From NCBI RefSeq assembly GCF_013359815.1, contig NZ_JABMCF010000035.1, positions 62,001 through 126,000 of the forward strand: DNA of 64,000 nt, in the 5' to 3' direction. The notes under the pieces were generated by a model. The model had not been told where the DNA came from and made no database searches. It saw only the letters and a list, made by a program, of their open reading frames with translations. The translations under genes were made by a program, and so were the position numbers. The DNA is from Curtobacterium flaccumfaciens. GTDB taxonomy: Bacteria; Actinomycetota; Actinomycetes; Actinomycetales; Microbacteriaceae. How positions within the stretch are numbered: position 1 is the stretch's first letter; each line of letters begins with the position of its first letter. This document shows positions 57,051-64,000 of this stretch, one piece after another.

Positions 57051-57884
57051 GTGGTGCGGTTCAAGAAGCCCTCGATCTACAAGACCCCGGACGAGCTCCG
57101 GGTGATGGTCCGGCCGGGTCTGCTGACCGCCGAGGCGCTCGACGCCGTCCGTGCAGCGATCCGTCCGGGGATCACCACCGGTGAACTCGATGCGATCGCC
57201 GAGCGCACCATCCGTGACGGCGGTGGAGTCCCGAACTTCCAGCTCGTGCCCGGCTACCGCCACACGCTGTGCGTGTCGGTGAACGACGAGATCGTGCACG
57301 GGATCCCCGGTGAGCGCGTCCTCGCGCCCGGCGACATCGTGTCGGTGGACGCCGGCGCCGAGGTCGACGGCTGGAACGGCGACAGCGCGTTCACGACCGT
57401 CGTGCCCGGCGGCGACGCAGCGGTCGCCGCAGCCCGTCAGATGCTCTGCGACACGACCGAGCGGTCGCTCTGGCACGGCATCGCCGCGCTCGCCCACGCG
57501 AAGAACCTGCACGAGGTCGGCTCGGCCGTGGAGGACGCGATCGACGAGACCGGCGCGTGGGGCATCGTCGAGGACTACACCGGCCACGGCATCGGCCGGT
57601 CGATGCACGAGGATCCGCCGGTCTTCAACTACCGCGTGCGCGGTGCCGGACCTGCCGTCAAGCCGGGGCTGGTGGTCGCCATCGAGCCGATGGTCACGGC
57701 CGGCGCGATCGACAGCTCGACGGACGACGACGAGTGGACGGTCCGGACGCTCGACGGCTCGGACGCCGCGCACTGGGAGCACAGCGTCGCGGTGCACGCG
57801 GCCGGCATCTGGGTGCTCACGGCCGCCGACGGCGGCGCTCGGGGCCTGGCCCCGCTGGGTGTGACGCCCGTCCCGATCCCGTAG
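57051..57884 (+). CDS. map: methionine aminopeptidase, type I
   Basis: 277-aa dimetal peptidase that removes initiator Met. Metal ligands are visible: SVDAGAEVDGWNGDSAFT (two Asp), TGHGIGRSMHE (His), AIEPMV (Glu) and HWEHSVAV (Glu). FQLVPGYRHTLCVSVNDEIVHGIP is the substrate-side block. There is no N-terminal zinc-finger extension, so it is the short MetAP1a class. GTG at 57051 is the start (a second GTG follows directly). Followed by a non-coding stretch with repeat halves. Confidence 0.97.
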   Translation: MVRFKKPSIYKTPDELRVMVRPGLLTAEALDAVRAAIRPGITTGELDAIAERTIRDGGGVPNFQLVPGYRHTLCVSVNDEIVHGIPGERVLAPGDIVSVDAGAEVDGWNGDSAFTTVVPGGDAAVAAARQMLCDTTERSLWHGIAALAHAKNLHEVGSAVEDAIDETGAWGIVEDYTGHGIGRSMHEDPPVFNYRVRGAGPAVKPGLVVAIEPMVTAGAIDSSTDDDEWTVRTLDGSDAAHWEHSVAVHAAGIWVLTAADGGARGLAPLGVTPVPIP

Positions 57885-57885
57885 G

Positions 57886-57960
57886 ACGGGCCTCCAGTCC
57901 GCACGCGGTGCCCACGCTGGGTGTCTCCGCACGATGCGACGGCCAGGAGGTCCGGCTGGC
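57886..57960. repeat. two half copies of palindromic repeat after map
   Basis: ACGGGCCTCCAGTCC (57886-57900) resembles the right arm and GGCCAGGAGGTCCGGCTGGC (57941-57960) the left arm of the 42-bp element, in reversed order with 40 bp between. No gene lies between map and the LCP gene stop at 58030. Confidence 0.45.
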
Positions 57961-58029
57961 GTCCGCCGCGTCGACGACGTCGCGTGGACCCACCCGACCA
58001 CCGCCGGGCGCACGCGCCGTGGCATCGCG

Positions 58030-59325
58030 TCAGTTGCCGACGGAGCAGGTCTCCTCGGAGGCGCTCTGCCCGGTGATCGACGAGGGCAGCGGCGTCGCCG
58101 ACGCGGTCGGCGTCCGCGTGGCGGTCGCGCTCGACGTCGCCGACGGTGTGCCGGCGGACGACGAGGGTCCGGACGAACCCGCGGTGCCGGACGGCCCCGA
58201 GGAGCCGGACGACCCGGTGCTGCTCGACGTCCCGCCGCTCGACGGCGACTCCTCGGAGGCGCGACCGGTGCTCGAGTCGCTCAGCGACGACCGGACGTCG
58301 TTCTGCAGCGCCACGTTCAGGGTGTGGGCCGTCTCCTGGTCGACGATCACGCGGGCGCTGTCGGCGGGGTCGTCGGCCACCGGGTACTGCACGAAGAGCA
58401 TGTTGGCCGTGCTCATCCCGCGCAGGGCGGCCGCGAGCTTGACGAGGGTGCCGGTCTGGGCCAGGCCGTCGGACAACGTCATGTTGGACAGGGCGGCGCC
58501 GGCCAGCTTGTAGAGCGTGATCGGGTTCGAGAGCGTGCCGTCCGAGGTGACCTTGCGGAGGAGCGCCGACAGGAACACCTGCTGCGAGCTGATGCGGGCG
58601 AGGTCGCTGCCGTCGCCGACCCCGTGGCGGGTGCGCAGGAAGGCCAGGGCGTCCGAGCCCTCGAGGGAGTGCGAGCCCGTCGTGAGGTGCAGGCCGGTGA
58701 ACGTGTCGTCGATCGGCTCGGCGACGCAGACGTCCACACCGCCGAGGGCGTTCGACATCTCGATCACGCCGTCGAACGTGATGAGCCCGGCGTAGGGGAT
58801 GCTCAGACCGGTGAGGTTCTCGACCGTGTCCACGACGCAGGAGACACCGCCGTTGCCGAGCGCGGTGTTGAACATCGCCGAGGTGGACGCCGGGTAGGTC
58901 GTGCCGGTCGCGGGGTTCGTGCAGGCCGGGATGGGGACCATCAGGTCACGGGGGAAGCTGACGGCGGTGAGCTGCTGGTGGTCCGCCGAGATGTGGATGA
59001 GCATCGTGACGTCGTTGCGGGCGCCCTCGACGTCCTCGTCGGAGTCGAACTGGCCGACCCGGGTGTCGCTCCCGATGAGCAGGATGTTCGCCCCGCCCTT
59101 GATCGCCGAGATGTCCGCGGTCTTCGCGGTGCTCTGGTCGTCGGTGCTCAGCGCGACGGTCTGCGGCGCGGTGGCGAGCTGTGCCCCGGCGATCGCGGCG
59201 ACGCTCGTGCCGCTCACGAGCAGGACGGCGACGGCGGACGCGACGACGGTGACGAGCGTGCCCCAACCCCGGCGACGGGCCTGCTTGCCGTGGCTGGCGA
59301 AGGGGCGTCGGGTGGCGTCGGGCAC
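58030..59325 (-). CDS. LCP (LytR-CpsA-Psr) family cell-wall glycopolymer ligase
   Basis: 431-aa membrane-anchored enzyme of the family that transfers lipid-linked glycopolymers to peptidoglycan. A short basic N-terminus and one transmembrane helix (GTLVTVVASAVAVLLVSGTSVAA) precede the LCP domain (about 75-290): ANILLIGSDTRVG, NDVTMLIHISADHQQ, AVSFPRDLMVPIP and FLRTRHGVGDGSDLARISSQQ with the catalytic Arg/Asp residues. The last 80 residues are a Ser/Thr/Gly/Pro-rich tail suited to spanning the wall. GTG 59325 is the start. It is the only minus-strand gene between 22584 and the right edge. Confidence 0.93.
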   Translation of the reverse strand: MPDATRRPFASHGKQARRRGWGTLVTVVASAVAVLLVSGTSVAAIAGAQLATAPQTVALSTDDQSTAKTADISAIKGGANILLIGSDTRVGQFDSDEDVEGARNDVTMLIHISADHQQLTAVSFPRDLMVPIPACTNPATGTTYPASTSAMFNTALGNGGVSCVVDTVENLTGLSIPYAGLITFDGVIEMSNALGGVDVCVAEPIDDTFTGLHLTTGSHSLEGSDALAFLRTRHGVGDGSDLARISSQQVFLSALLRKVTSDGTLSNPITLYKLAGAALSNMTLSDGLAQTGTLVKLAAALRGMSTANMLFVQYPVADDPADSARVIVDQETAHTLNVALQNDVRSSLSDSSTGRASEESPSSGGTSSSTGSSGSSGPSGTAGSSGPSSSAGTPSATSSATATRTPTASATPLPSSITGQSASEETCSVGN

Positions 59326-59494
59326 GTGTTCTCCGTTCGGTGGTCCGGCGCGAGCTGCTGGTGCGACGGACGTGGCTGCGGAGCAAAACTACGGTTCGCG
59401 CGCATGTGTGCGCCCGGAGCGCGCCGTCAAACCACTGTGCAACGCTCAGGCACGGCCCCGGAAGCCCCAGACGTGGGGTGTTCCGCGTCCCCAC

Positions 59495-59523
59495 TTGGCA
59501 ATTGCGGGTTTACCACATAAGAT
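59495..59523 (+). promoter_or_regulatory. infA/alpha-operon promoter
   Basis: TTGGCA (59495-59500), a 17-bp spacer and TAAGAT (59518-59523), in an AT-rich pocket 97 bp before infA. It is one of the best promoter matches in the window. Confidence 0.75.
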
Positions 59524-59619
59524 CGATCTTTGGTGTGTCATGCCCGCTCGGGTGTGGCGACCGACCCGCAGACCGGTTCGGGGATCACACCTGTTCCACA
59601 ACCAAGCGACAGTGAGGCT

Positions 59620-59841
59620 ATGGCCAAGAAAGACGGCGTCATCGAGATCGAAGGCTCGGTGCTCGAAGCTCTGCCCAACGCGATGTTCCGCGTTGAGCTG
59701 ACGAACGGACACAAGGTCCTCGCGCACATCTCCGGGAAGATGCGCCAGCACTACATCCGCATCCTCCCCGAGGACCGCGTGATCGTGGAGCTGAGCCCGT
59801 ACGACCTGACCCGCGGCCGGATCGTCTACCGCTACAAGTGA
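59620..59841 (+). CDS. infA: translation initiation factor IF-1
   Basis: 73-aa OB-fold factor that blocks the A site during initiation. It is the family standard: [40 protein letters not shown] and [23 protein letters not shown] 59620 gives the universal N-terminus. The first gene of the alpha operon, 70 bp before rpmJ. Confidence 0.98.
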   Translation: MAKKDGVIEIEGSVLEALPNAMFRVELTNGHKVLAHISGKMRQHYIRILPEDRVIVELSPYDLTRGRIVYRYK

Positions 59842-59911
59842 TCCGCGAGCTGGAAAGGAACGGCACGGCAATCCTGCCGAGCACGAAGCCAGCGAGCACG
59901 AGGAAAGAACC

Positions 59912-60028
59912 ATGAAGGTCAACCCCAGCGTCAAGCCCATCTGCGAACACTGCCGTGTGATTCGCCGCAAGGGCCGCGTCATGGTGATCTGCAAGAGCAA
60001 CCCGCGTCACAAGCAGCGCCAGGGCTAG
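59912..60028 (+). CDS. rpmJ: 50S ribosomal protein L36
   Basis: 38-aa L36, the smallest 50S protein. It is the zinc-binding (C+) type: VKPICEHC, then [16 protein letters not shown], giving three Cys and one His. AGGAAAG precedes the ATG. A C+ form is often the zinc-replete version and may have a zinc-free paralogue elsewhere. The gap of 186 bp to rpsM shows no further gene. Confidence 0.97.
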   Translation: MKVNPSVKPICEHCRVIRRKGRVMVICKSNPRHKQRQG

Positions 60029-60214
60029 TCCCGGGCGCGTGACCGGCGCCGACGGTGTCCCTCGGACACCAGGCTGCTCGAGCACGACCCACAACTGAAG
60101 ATCGACAACGCAGTACCAGAACCCGGTCGCACGACGACCGGGGGACACCTCGGGGCGGAGGCCCGAGCACCGGTACTGCGCCACACCTCCATCGACAACA
60201 GGAGCAGCCATCAC

Positions 60215-60589
60215 ATGGCACGTCTAGCAGGCGTCGACATCCCGCGCGAGAAGCGCGTGGAGATCGCACTCACGTACATCTACGGCGTCGGCCGTACCCG
60301 CGCCGTCCAGGCACTGACGGAGACCGGTATCTCCGGTGACATCCGCGTCAAGGACCTGACCGACGACCAGCTCGTCGCCCTCCGTGACTTCATCGAGGGC
60401 AACTTCAAGGTCGAGGGTGACCTCCGCCGTGAGGTCGCCGCCGACATCCGCCGCAAGGTCGAGATCGGCAGCTACGAGGGTCTTCGCCACCGTCGTGGTC
60501 TCCCGGTGCGCGGTCAGCGCACCAAGACCAACGCTCGTACCCGCAAGGGACCGAAGCGCACCGTGGCAGGCAAGAAGAAGGCTCGATAG
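60215..60589 (+). CDS. rpsM: 30S ribosomal protein S13
   Basis: 124-aa S13 of the subunit head. It has [20 protein letters not shown], the helix-two-turn-helix [16 protein letters not shown] and the C-terminal [33 protein letters not shown] precedes the ATG. rpsK follows after 9 bp. Confidence 0.98.
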   Translation: MARLAGVDIPREKRVEIALTYIYGVGRTRAVQALTETGISGDIRVKDLTDDQLVALRDFIEGNFKVEGDLRREVAADIRRKVEIGSYEGLRHRRGLPVRGQRTKTNARTRKGPKRTVAGKKKAR

Positions 60590-60598
60590 GAGACCCCG

Positions 60599-60997
60599 AT
60601 GGCTACCCCCAAGACTGCCGCGCGCAAGCCGCGCCGCAAGGAGAAGAAGAACGTCGCTGTGGGCCAGGCCCACATCAAGAGCACGTTCAACAACACGATC
60701 GTCAGCATCACCGACCCGTCGGGTGCCGTCCTCAGCTGGGCGTCCTCGGGTGCCGTGGGCTTCAAGGGTTCGCGCAAGTCGACGCCGTTCGCGGCGCAGC
60801 TCGCTGCCGAGTCCGCTGCGCGTCAGGCGCAGGAGCACGGCGTCAAGAAGGTCGACGTCTTCGTGAAGGGCCCGGGTTCGGGTCGCGAGACCGCGATCCG
60901 CTCCCTCCAGGCCGCTGGCCTCGAGGTCGGCTCGATCAACGACGTCACGCCGCAGGCGCACAACGGGTGCCGCCCGCCCAAGCGCCGTCGCGTCTGA
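60599..60997 (+). CDS. rpsK: 30S ribosomal protein S11
   Basis: 132-aa S11 of the platform. Seen: [56 protein letters not shown] and the Asn-Gly site [24 protein letters not shown] precedes the ATG. rpsD (S4), usually next, is absent here; rpoA follows after 205 bp. Confidence 0.98.
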   Translation: MATPKTAARKPRRKEKKNVAVGQAHIKSTFNNTIVSITDPSGAVLSWASSGAVGFKGSRKSTPFAAQLAAESAARQAQEHGVKKVDVFVKGPGSGRETAIRSLQAAGLEVGSINDVTPQAHNGCRPPKRRRV

Positions 60998-61161
60998 CGC
61001 GAGGAGCAACCGGCCGCGCCCTGCTCGTCCCCTGACCGGATCCGTTCCGGCGAGGGCGGGCAGGGCCCGCGGCCATTCCTGGTCGTTCGATCGCGCACGT
61101 GTGTGCGCGTGATCACAACTCAACAGACCCGTCGGGGCCCATGCGGCCCCGTCGTACCGCC

Positions 61162-61183
61162 AAGTGTCATATAGCGGACACTT
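61162..61183. promoter_or_regulatory. inverted repeat upstream of rpoA
   Basis: AAGTGTC (61162-61168) and GACACTT (61177-61183), separated by ATATAGCG, 19 bp before the GTG of rpoA. It could be a DNA operator over a -10 (the loop is AT-rich) or an RNA hairpin just ahead of the ribosome site. The rest of the 205-bp gap is GC-rich with no gene. Confidence 0.5.
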
Positions 61184-61202
61184 CGCCGAAAGGAATCCCA
61201 CA

Positions 61203-62198
61203 GTGCTCATTGCACAGCGCCCCACCCTGACCGAGGAGCCGATCTCCGAGCACCGCTCGCGCTTCGTCATCGAGCCGCTCGAGCCGGGCTTCGGTTACAC
61301 CCTCGGCAACTCGCTGCGCCGCACGCTCCTCTCCTCGATCCCCGGCGCGGCTGTCACCAGCATCCGCATCGACGGCGTCCTCCACGAGTTCAGCACCGTT
61401 CCCGGTGTCAAGGAAGACGTCACCGAGATCATCCTCAACATCAAGAGCCTGGTCGTCTCCAGCGAGCACGACGAGCCCATCACGGCGTACCTGCGCAAGC
61501 AGGGTGCCGGTCAGGTCACCGCGGCGGACATCTCCGCTCCGGCCGGCGTCGAGATCCACAACCCGGAACTCGTCATCGCGACCCTGAACGACACCGCGCG
61601 CTTCGAGCTCGAGCTCACGATCGAGCGTGGCCGTGGCTACGTCTCGGCGACGCAGAACCGTTCCGAGTTCAGCGAAGCCGGTCAGATCCCGATCGACTCG
61701 ATCTACTCGCCCGTCCTGAAGGTCACCTACCGCGTCGAGGCGACGCGTGCCGGTGAGCGCACGGACTTCGACCGCCTGGTCGTCGACGTCGAAGCGAAGC
61801 CGGCCATCACGCCGCGCGACGCCATCGCGTCGGCTGGTCGCACGCTGGTCGAGCTGTTCGGGCTCGCTCGCGAGCTCAACACGGCGGCAGAGGGCATCGA
61901 GATCGGCCCCGCGCCGGTCGACGCCGTGCTCTCGAACGAACTGCAGACCCCGATCGAGGACCTCGACCTGTCGGTCCGCAGCTACAACTGCCTGAAGCGG
62001 GAGGGCATCAACACGGTGTCCGAGCTCGTCGCCCTGTCGGAGACGCAGCTCATGAACATCCGCAACTTCGGTCAGAAGTCGGTGGACGAGGTCAAGGACA
62101 AGCTCACCGAGCTCGGCCTGTCCCTCAAGGACACCGTCCCCGGATTCGACGGCGCCCACTTCTACAGCGGGTACGACGAGGACGAGTCCAACAACTGA
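61203..62198 (+). CDS. rpoA: DNA-directed RNA polymerase subunit alpha
   Basis: 331-aa alpha subunit. The N-terminal dimerisation domain has [28 protein letters not shown] and [20 protein letters not shown]. After a linker the C-terminal domain carries [16 protein letters not shown] and [19 protein letters not shown], the UP-element and activator-contact surface. GTG 61203 ([11 protein letters not shown]) follows AAAGGA by about eight bases; an ATG is not available nearby. It ends in a Glu/Asp/Asn tail; rplQ starts 63 bp on. Confidence 0.98.
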   Translation: MLIAQRPTLTEEPISEHRSRFVIEPLEPGFGYTLGNSLRRTLLSSIPGAAVTSIRIDGVLHEFSTVPGVKEDVTEIILNIKSLVVSSEHDEPITAYLRKQGAGQVTAADISAPAGVEIHNPELVIATLNDTARFELELTIERGRGYVSATQNRSEFSEAGQIPIDSIYSPVLKVTYRVEATRAGERTDFDRLVVDVEAKPAITPRDAIASAGRTLVELFGLARELNTAAEGIEIGPAPVDAVLSNELQTPIEDLDLSVRSYNCLKREGINTVSELVALSETQLMNIRNFGQKSVDEVKDKLTELGLSLKDTVPGFDGAHFYSGYDEDESNN

Positions 62199-62261
62199 CC
62201 TCGCGCTCACGCGCAAGCGCGCTGACACCGCGCGCACCACTTTCACCACTGGAGAACTGAC

Positions 62262-62840
62262 ATGCCGAAGCCCACCAAGGGCCCCCGCCTCGGTGGCGGT
62301 CCCGCCCACGAGCGCCTGCTCCTGAGCAACCTCGCCAACGCCCTCTTCACGCACGGTCGCATCACGACCACCGAGACGAAGGCCAAGCGCCTCCGCCCGG
62401 TCGCCGAGCGTCTCATCACGTTCGCGAAGCGCGGCGACCTGCACGCGCGTCGTCGTGTGATCAGCATCCTGCGCGACAAGTCCGTCGTGCACACGCTGTT
62501 CACCGAGATCGCCCCCCAGGTCGAGGACCGCCAGGGCGGTTACACCCGCATCACGAAGCTCGGCTTCCGCAAGGGCGACAACGCCCCGCTGGCGTCGATC
62601 GAGCTCGTCCTCGAGCCCGTCTCGAGCACGCCCGCTCCGGTCAAGCGCAACTCGGCTCCGGCCGCTGCTGCCGCCCCGGTCGACGAGCCCGCCGCCGACG
62701 AGACCACCGAGGAGGCCCCGGTCGAGGAGACCGAGACCACCGAGGAGTCCGCCCCGGTCGAGACCGAGTCCGAGACCGAGGCTGCTGCCGAGGTCGAGGC
62801 CGACGCCGCCGAGAAGTCGGACGACGCCGACACCAAGTAG
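62262..62840 (+). CDS. rplQ: 50S ribosomal protein L17 with acidic C-terminal extension
   Basis: 192-aa L17; typical forms have 116-130 aa. The first 122 residues are normal: [40 protein letters not shown] and [20 protein letters not shown]. The remaining 70 residues are almost only Ala, Glu, Thr, Val, Ser and Asp ([19 protein letters not shown]), strongly acidic and likely disordered. The tail composition is very like the S5 N-terminal extension. The last gene of the operon, 30 bp before the terminator. Confidence 0.97.
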   Translation: MPKPTKGPRLGGGPAHERLLLSNLANALFTHGRITTTETKAKRLRPVAERLITFAKRGDLHARRRVISILRDKSVVHTLFTEIAPQVEDRQGGYTRITKLGFRKGDNAPLASIELVLEPVSSTPAPVKRNSAPAAAAAPVDEPAADETTEEAPVEETETTEESAPVETESETEAAAEVEADAAEKSDDADTK

Positions 62841-62870
62841 TCCGGTGCCCTCCGGGGCGCTGCACCACCA

Positions 62871-62910
62871 CGAGGAAGCCCCCGCGACCCAGGTCGCGGG
62901 GGCTTCCTCG
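62871..62910 (+). terminator. alpha operon terminator
   Basis: CGAGGAAGCCCCCGCGACC (62871-62889) pairs perfectly with GGTCGCGGGGGCTTCCTCG (62892-62910). This 19-bp stem is the longest perfect hairpin in the window. Confidence 0.95.
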
Positions 62911-62980
62911 CGTCCGAGGCTGGTCGTGCACACCGACTGCTCGGCGTACCGTCACGTGCCGGGTGCGACGGAAGGAAGTC

Positions 62981-64000
62981 ATGGCGTTCCAGCACGTTAC
63001 GGGTCTGGGGACCCGGGTCTGGCGGTGGAGCCGGACCTCGGGCACACAGCCGCGCCTGCTGCACGCCGGCAAGGCCGCCGCCGCCGCGGTGATCGCCTGG
63101 TTCGTGGCGCGGCACATCCCGGGCGTCGCGGCCGAGTACCCGTACTACGCGCCACTCGGTGCCGTCGTCGCGATGCAGACGACGGTGTTCGCGGGCATCC
63201 GGAGCGGTGTGCAGACCCTGGTCGGGATCGCCCTCGGCATCATCATCGCCGCGTTCACGATGTGGGTCGGCGATCCCGGCTTCCTCGCGATCGCGCTCGC
63301 GGTCGGCGTCGGGGTGCTGGTCGGCGGGTTCCGCGTGCTGGGCGAGGGCAGCTCGTGGGTGTCCACCGCGGCGCTCTTCGTCCTGCTCGTCGGCGGTGCC
63401 AACGCCGAGGGGTACTCGCTCGGGTACCTCGTGCAGATGGCGGTGGGCGTCGTGATCGGGCTGCTGGTCAACTTCCTGGTGTTCCCGCCGCTGCACTTCT
63501 GGGACGCAGAACACCGCATCGACGCGGTGAACGGCGTGCTGGCGGACCACCTCGACGGGCTGGCAGCCGTGCTCGAGGAGGGCAAGCGCGACGAGAAGGC
63601 GTGGGACCACCAGCAGGACCGCCTGGACCGTGCGATCGCGGACGTCCGGTCACGGGTGGCGATCGCGCACGAGAGCCGTCGACTCAACCCCCGCGGTGCC
63701 CTGCGCGGGTCGCGAGCACGGCTCCAGAAGGACGGCGGACGCTTCCGCGCACTGGAGCGGGTCGCCTGGTACACGACCGACCTCACCGAGCTCGTGGCAC
63801 GCTCCGGCCCGGTGTCCGAGGGCGTCGGGCGTCCGGACCCGGCGTTCGCCACCCCCATCGCCGAGGCACTGCGGAAGATCGCCAGCACGATCCGCGGCGA
63901 CTCCCCGGAGGACCAGGCCGAAGAGGCCATCGCACGACTCGAGAGCGCGCTCGACGCATCGCGCGAGAACCCCTCGCACGTCGCGGTCACCTCGGCCGCG
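62981..64000 (+). CDS. FUSC-family membrane transporter (3' partial)
   Basis: At least 340 residues of a FUSC/aromatic-acid-exporter type protein, running off the right edge. The first half has membrane segments AAAAAVIAWFVARHIPG, GVQTLVGIALGIIIAAFTMWV, FLAIALAVGVGVLVGGF, WVSTAALFVLLVGGANA and YLVQMAVGVVIGLLVNFLVFPPL, with the family YYAPLGAVVAMQTTVFAGIR. A cytosolic helical region rich in Arg/Asp/Glu follows. GGAAGGAAG precedes the ATG at 62981. The substrate is unknown. Confidence 0.87.
   Translation, partial: MAFQHVTGLGTRVWRWSRTSGTQPRLLHAGKAAAAAVIAWFVARHIPGVAAEYPYYAPLGAVVAMQTTVFAGIRSGVQTLVGIALGIIIAAFTMWVGDPGFLAIALAVGVGVLVGGFRVLGEGSSWVSTAALFVLLVGGANAEGYSLGYLVQMAVGVVIGLLVNFLVFPPLHFWDAEHRIDAVNGVLADHLDGLAAVLEEGKRDEKAWDHQQDRLDRAIADVRSRVAIAHESRRLNPRGALRGSRARLQKDGGRFRALERVAWYTTDLTELVARSGPVSEGVGRPDPAFATPIAEALRKIASTIRGDSPEDQAEEAIARLESALDASRENPSHVAVTSAA

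Overview
The window reads as chromosomal core sequence of a high-GC Gram-positive bacterium (phylum Actinomycetota). Gene content and order, many GTG/TTG starts and 4-bp GTGA/ATGA overlaps fit the family Microbacteriaceae, with Curtobacterium or a close relative as my best guess. That placement is inference from protein character, not from a search. There are no phage genes, insertion sequences, CRISPR arrays, rRNA or tRNA genes that I can see.

Left part (1-14242): mixed accessory housekeeping. It holds a DEAD-box RNA helicase cut by the left edge, a secreted GH114-type glycosidase, a DUF1684/GntR pair, a SRPBCC-like protein, a GNAT acetyltransferase, a ComB-like protein, a DUF427 protein, an Nramp metal transporter with a palindromic operator candidate, a CGNR zinc-finger protein, a SprT-like/TPR pair, a Q/Y/G-rich DUF4190-type membrane protein and a spermidine-synthase-like enzyme. 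A membrane protein + histidine kinase + LuxR-type regulator operon and a small PH-domain-like membrane protein follow.

Transcription core (14243-22112): rpoB and rpoC, both starting with TTG, behind a good promoter and a leader of about 270 nt, and closed by a strong terminator.

Type IV pilus block (22986-35603): pilB, pilT, pilC, a structured hairpin region, pilA, three minor-pilin-like genes, prepilin peptidase, then pilM, pilN and pilO. ATGA/GTGA overlaps and short gaps suggest one or two operons. No secretin gene is present, as expected for a single-membrane cell. Two of the minor subunits are large and look like candidate adhesive tip proteins. Three small membrane-protein genes follow.

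Translation blocks (38165-62910): the str operon (rpsL, rpsG, fusA, tuf), a topoisomerase IB and a DarT-like ADP-ribosyltransferase gene, then S10-spc-alpha: rpsJ rplC rplD rplW rplB rpsS rplV rpsC rplP rpmC rpsQ rplN rplX rplE // rpsH rplF rplR rpsE rpmD rplO // secY adk map // (LCP gene, opposite strand) // infA rpmJ rpsM rpsK // rpoA rplQ. Terminator-like hairpins split the block where rpsN (S14) would normally sit and again before secY. rpsD (S4) is also missing from its usual place. S3, S5, L17 and L29 carry long low-complexity extensions. The window ends inside a FUSC-family transporter gene.

A family of roughly 42-bp palindromic intergenic repeats (arm GGACGGGAGGCCCGTGGC) occurs three times in full and several times as half copies. 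It looks like a REP-type element of this genome.
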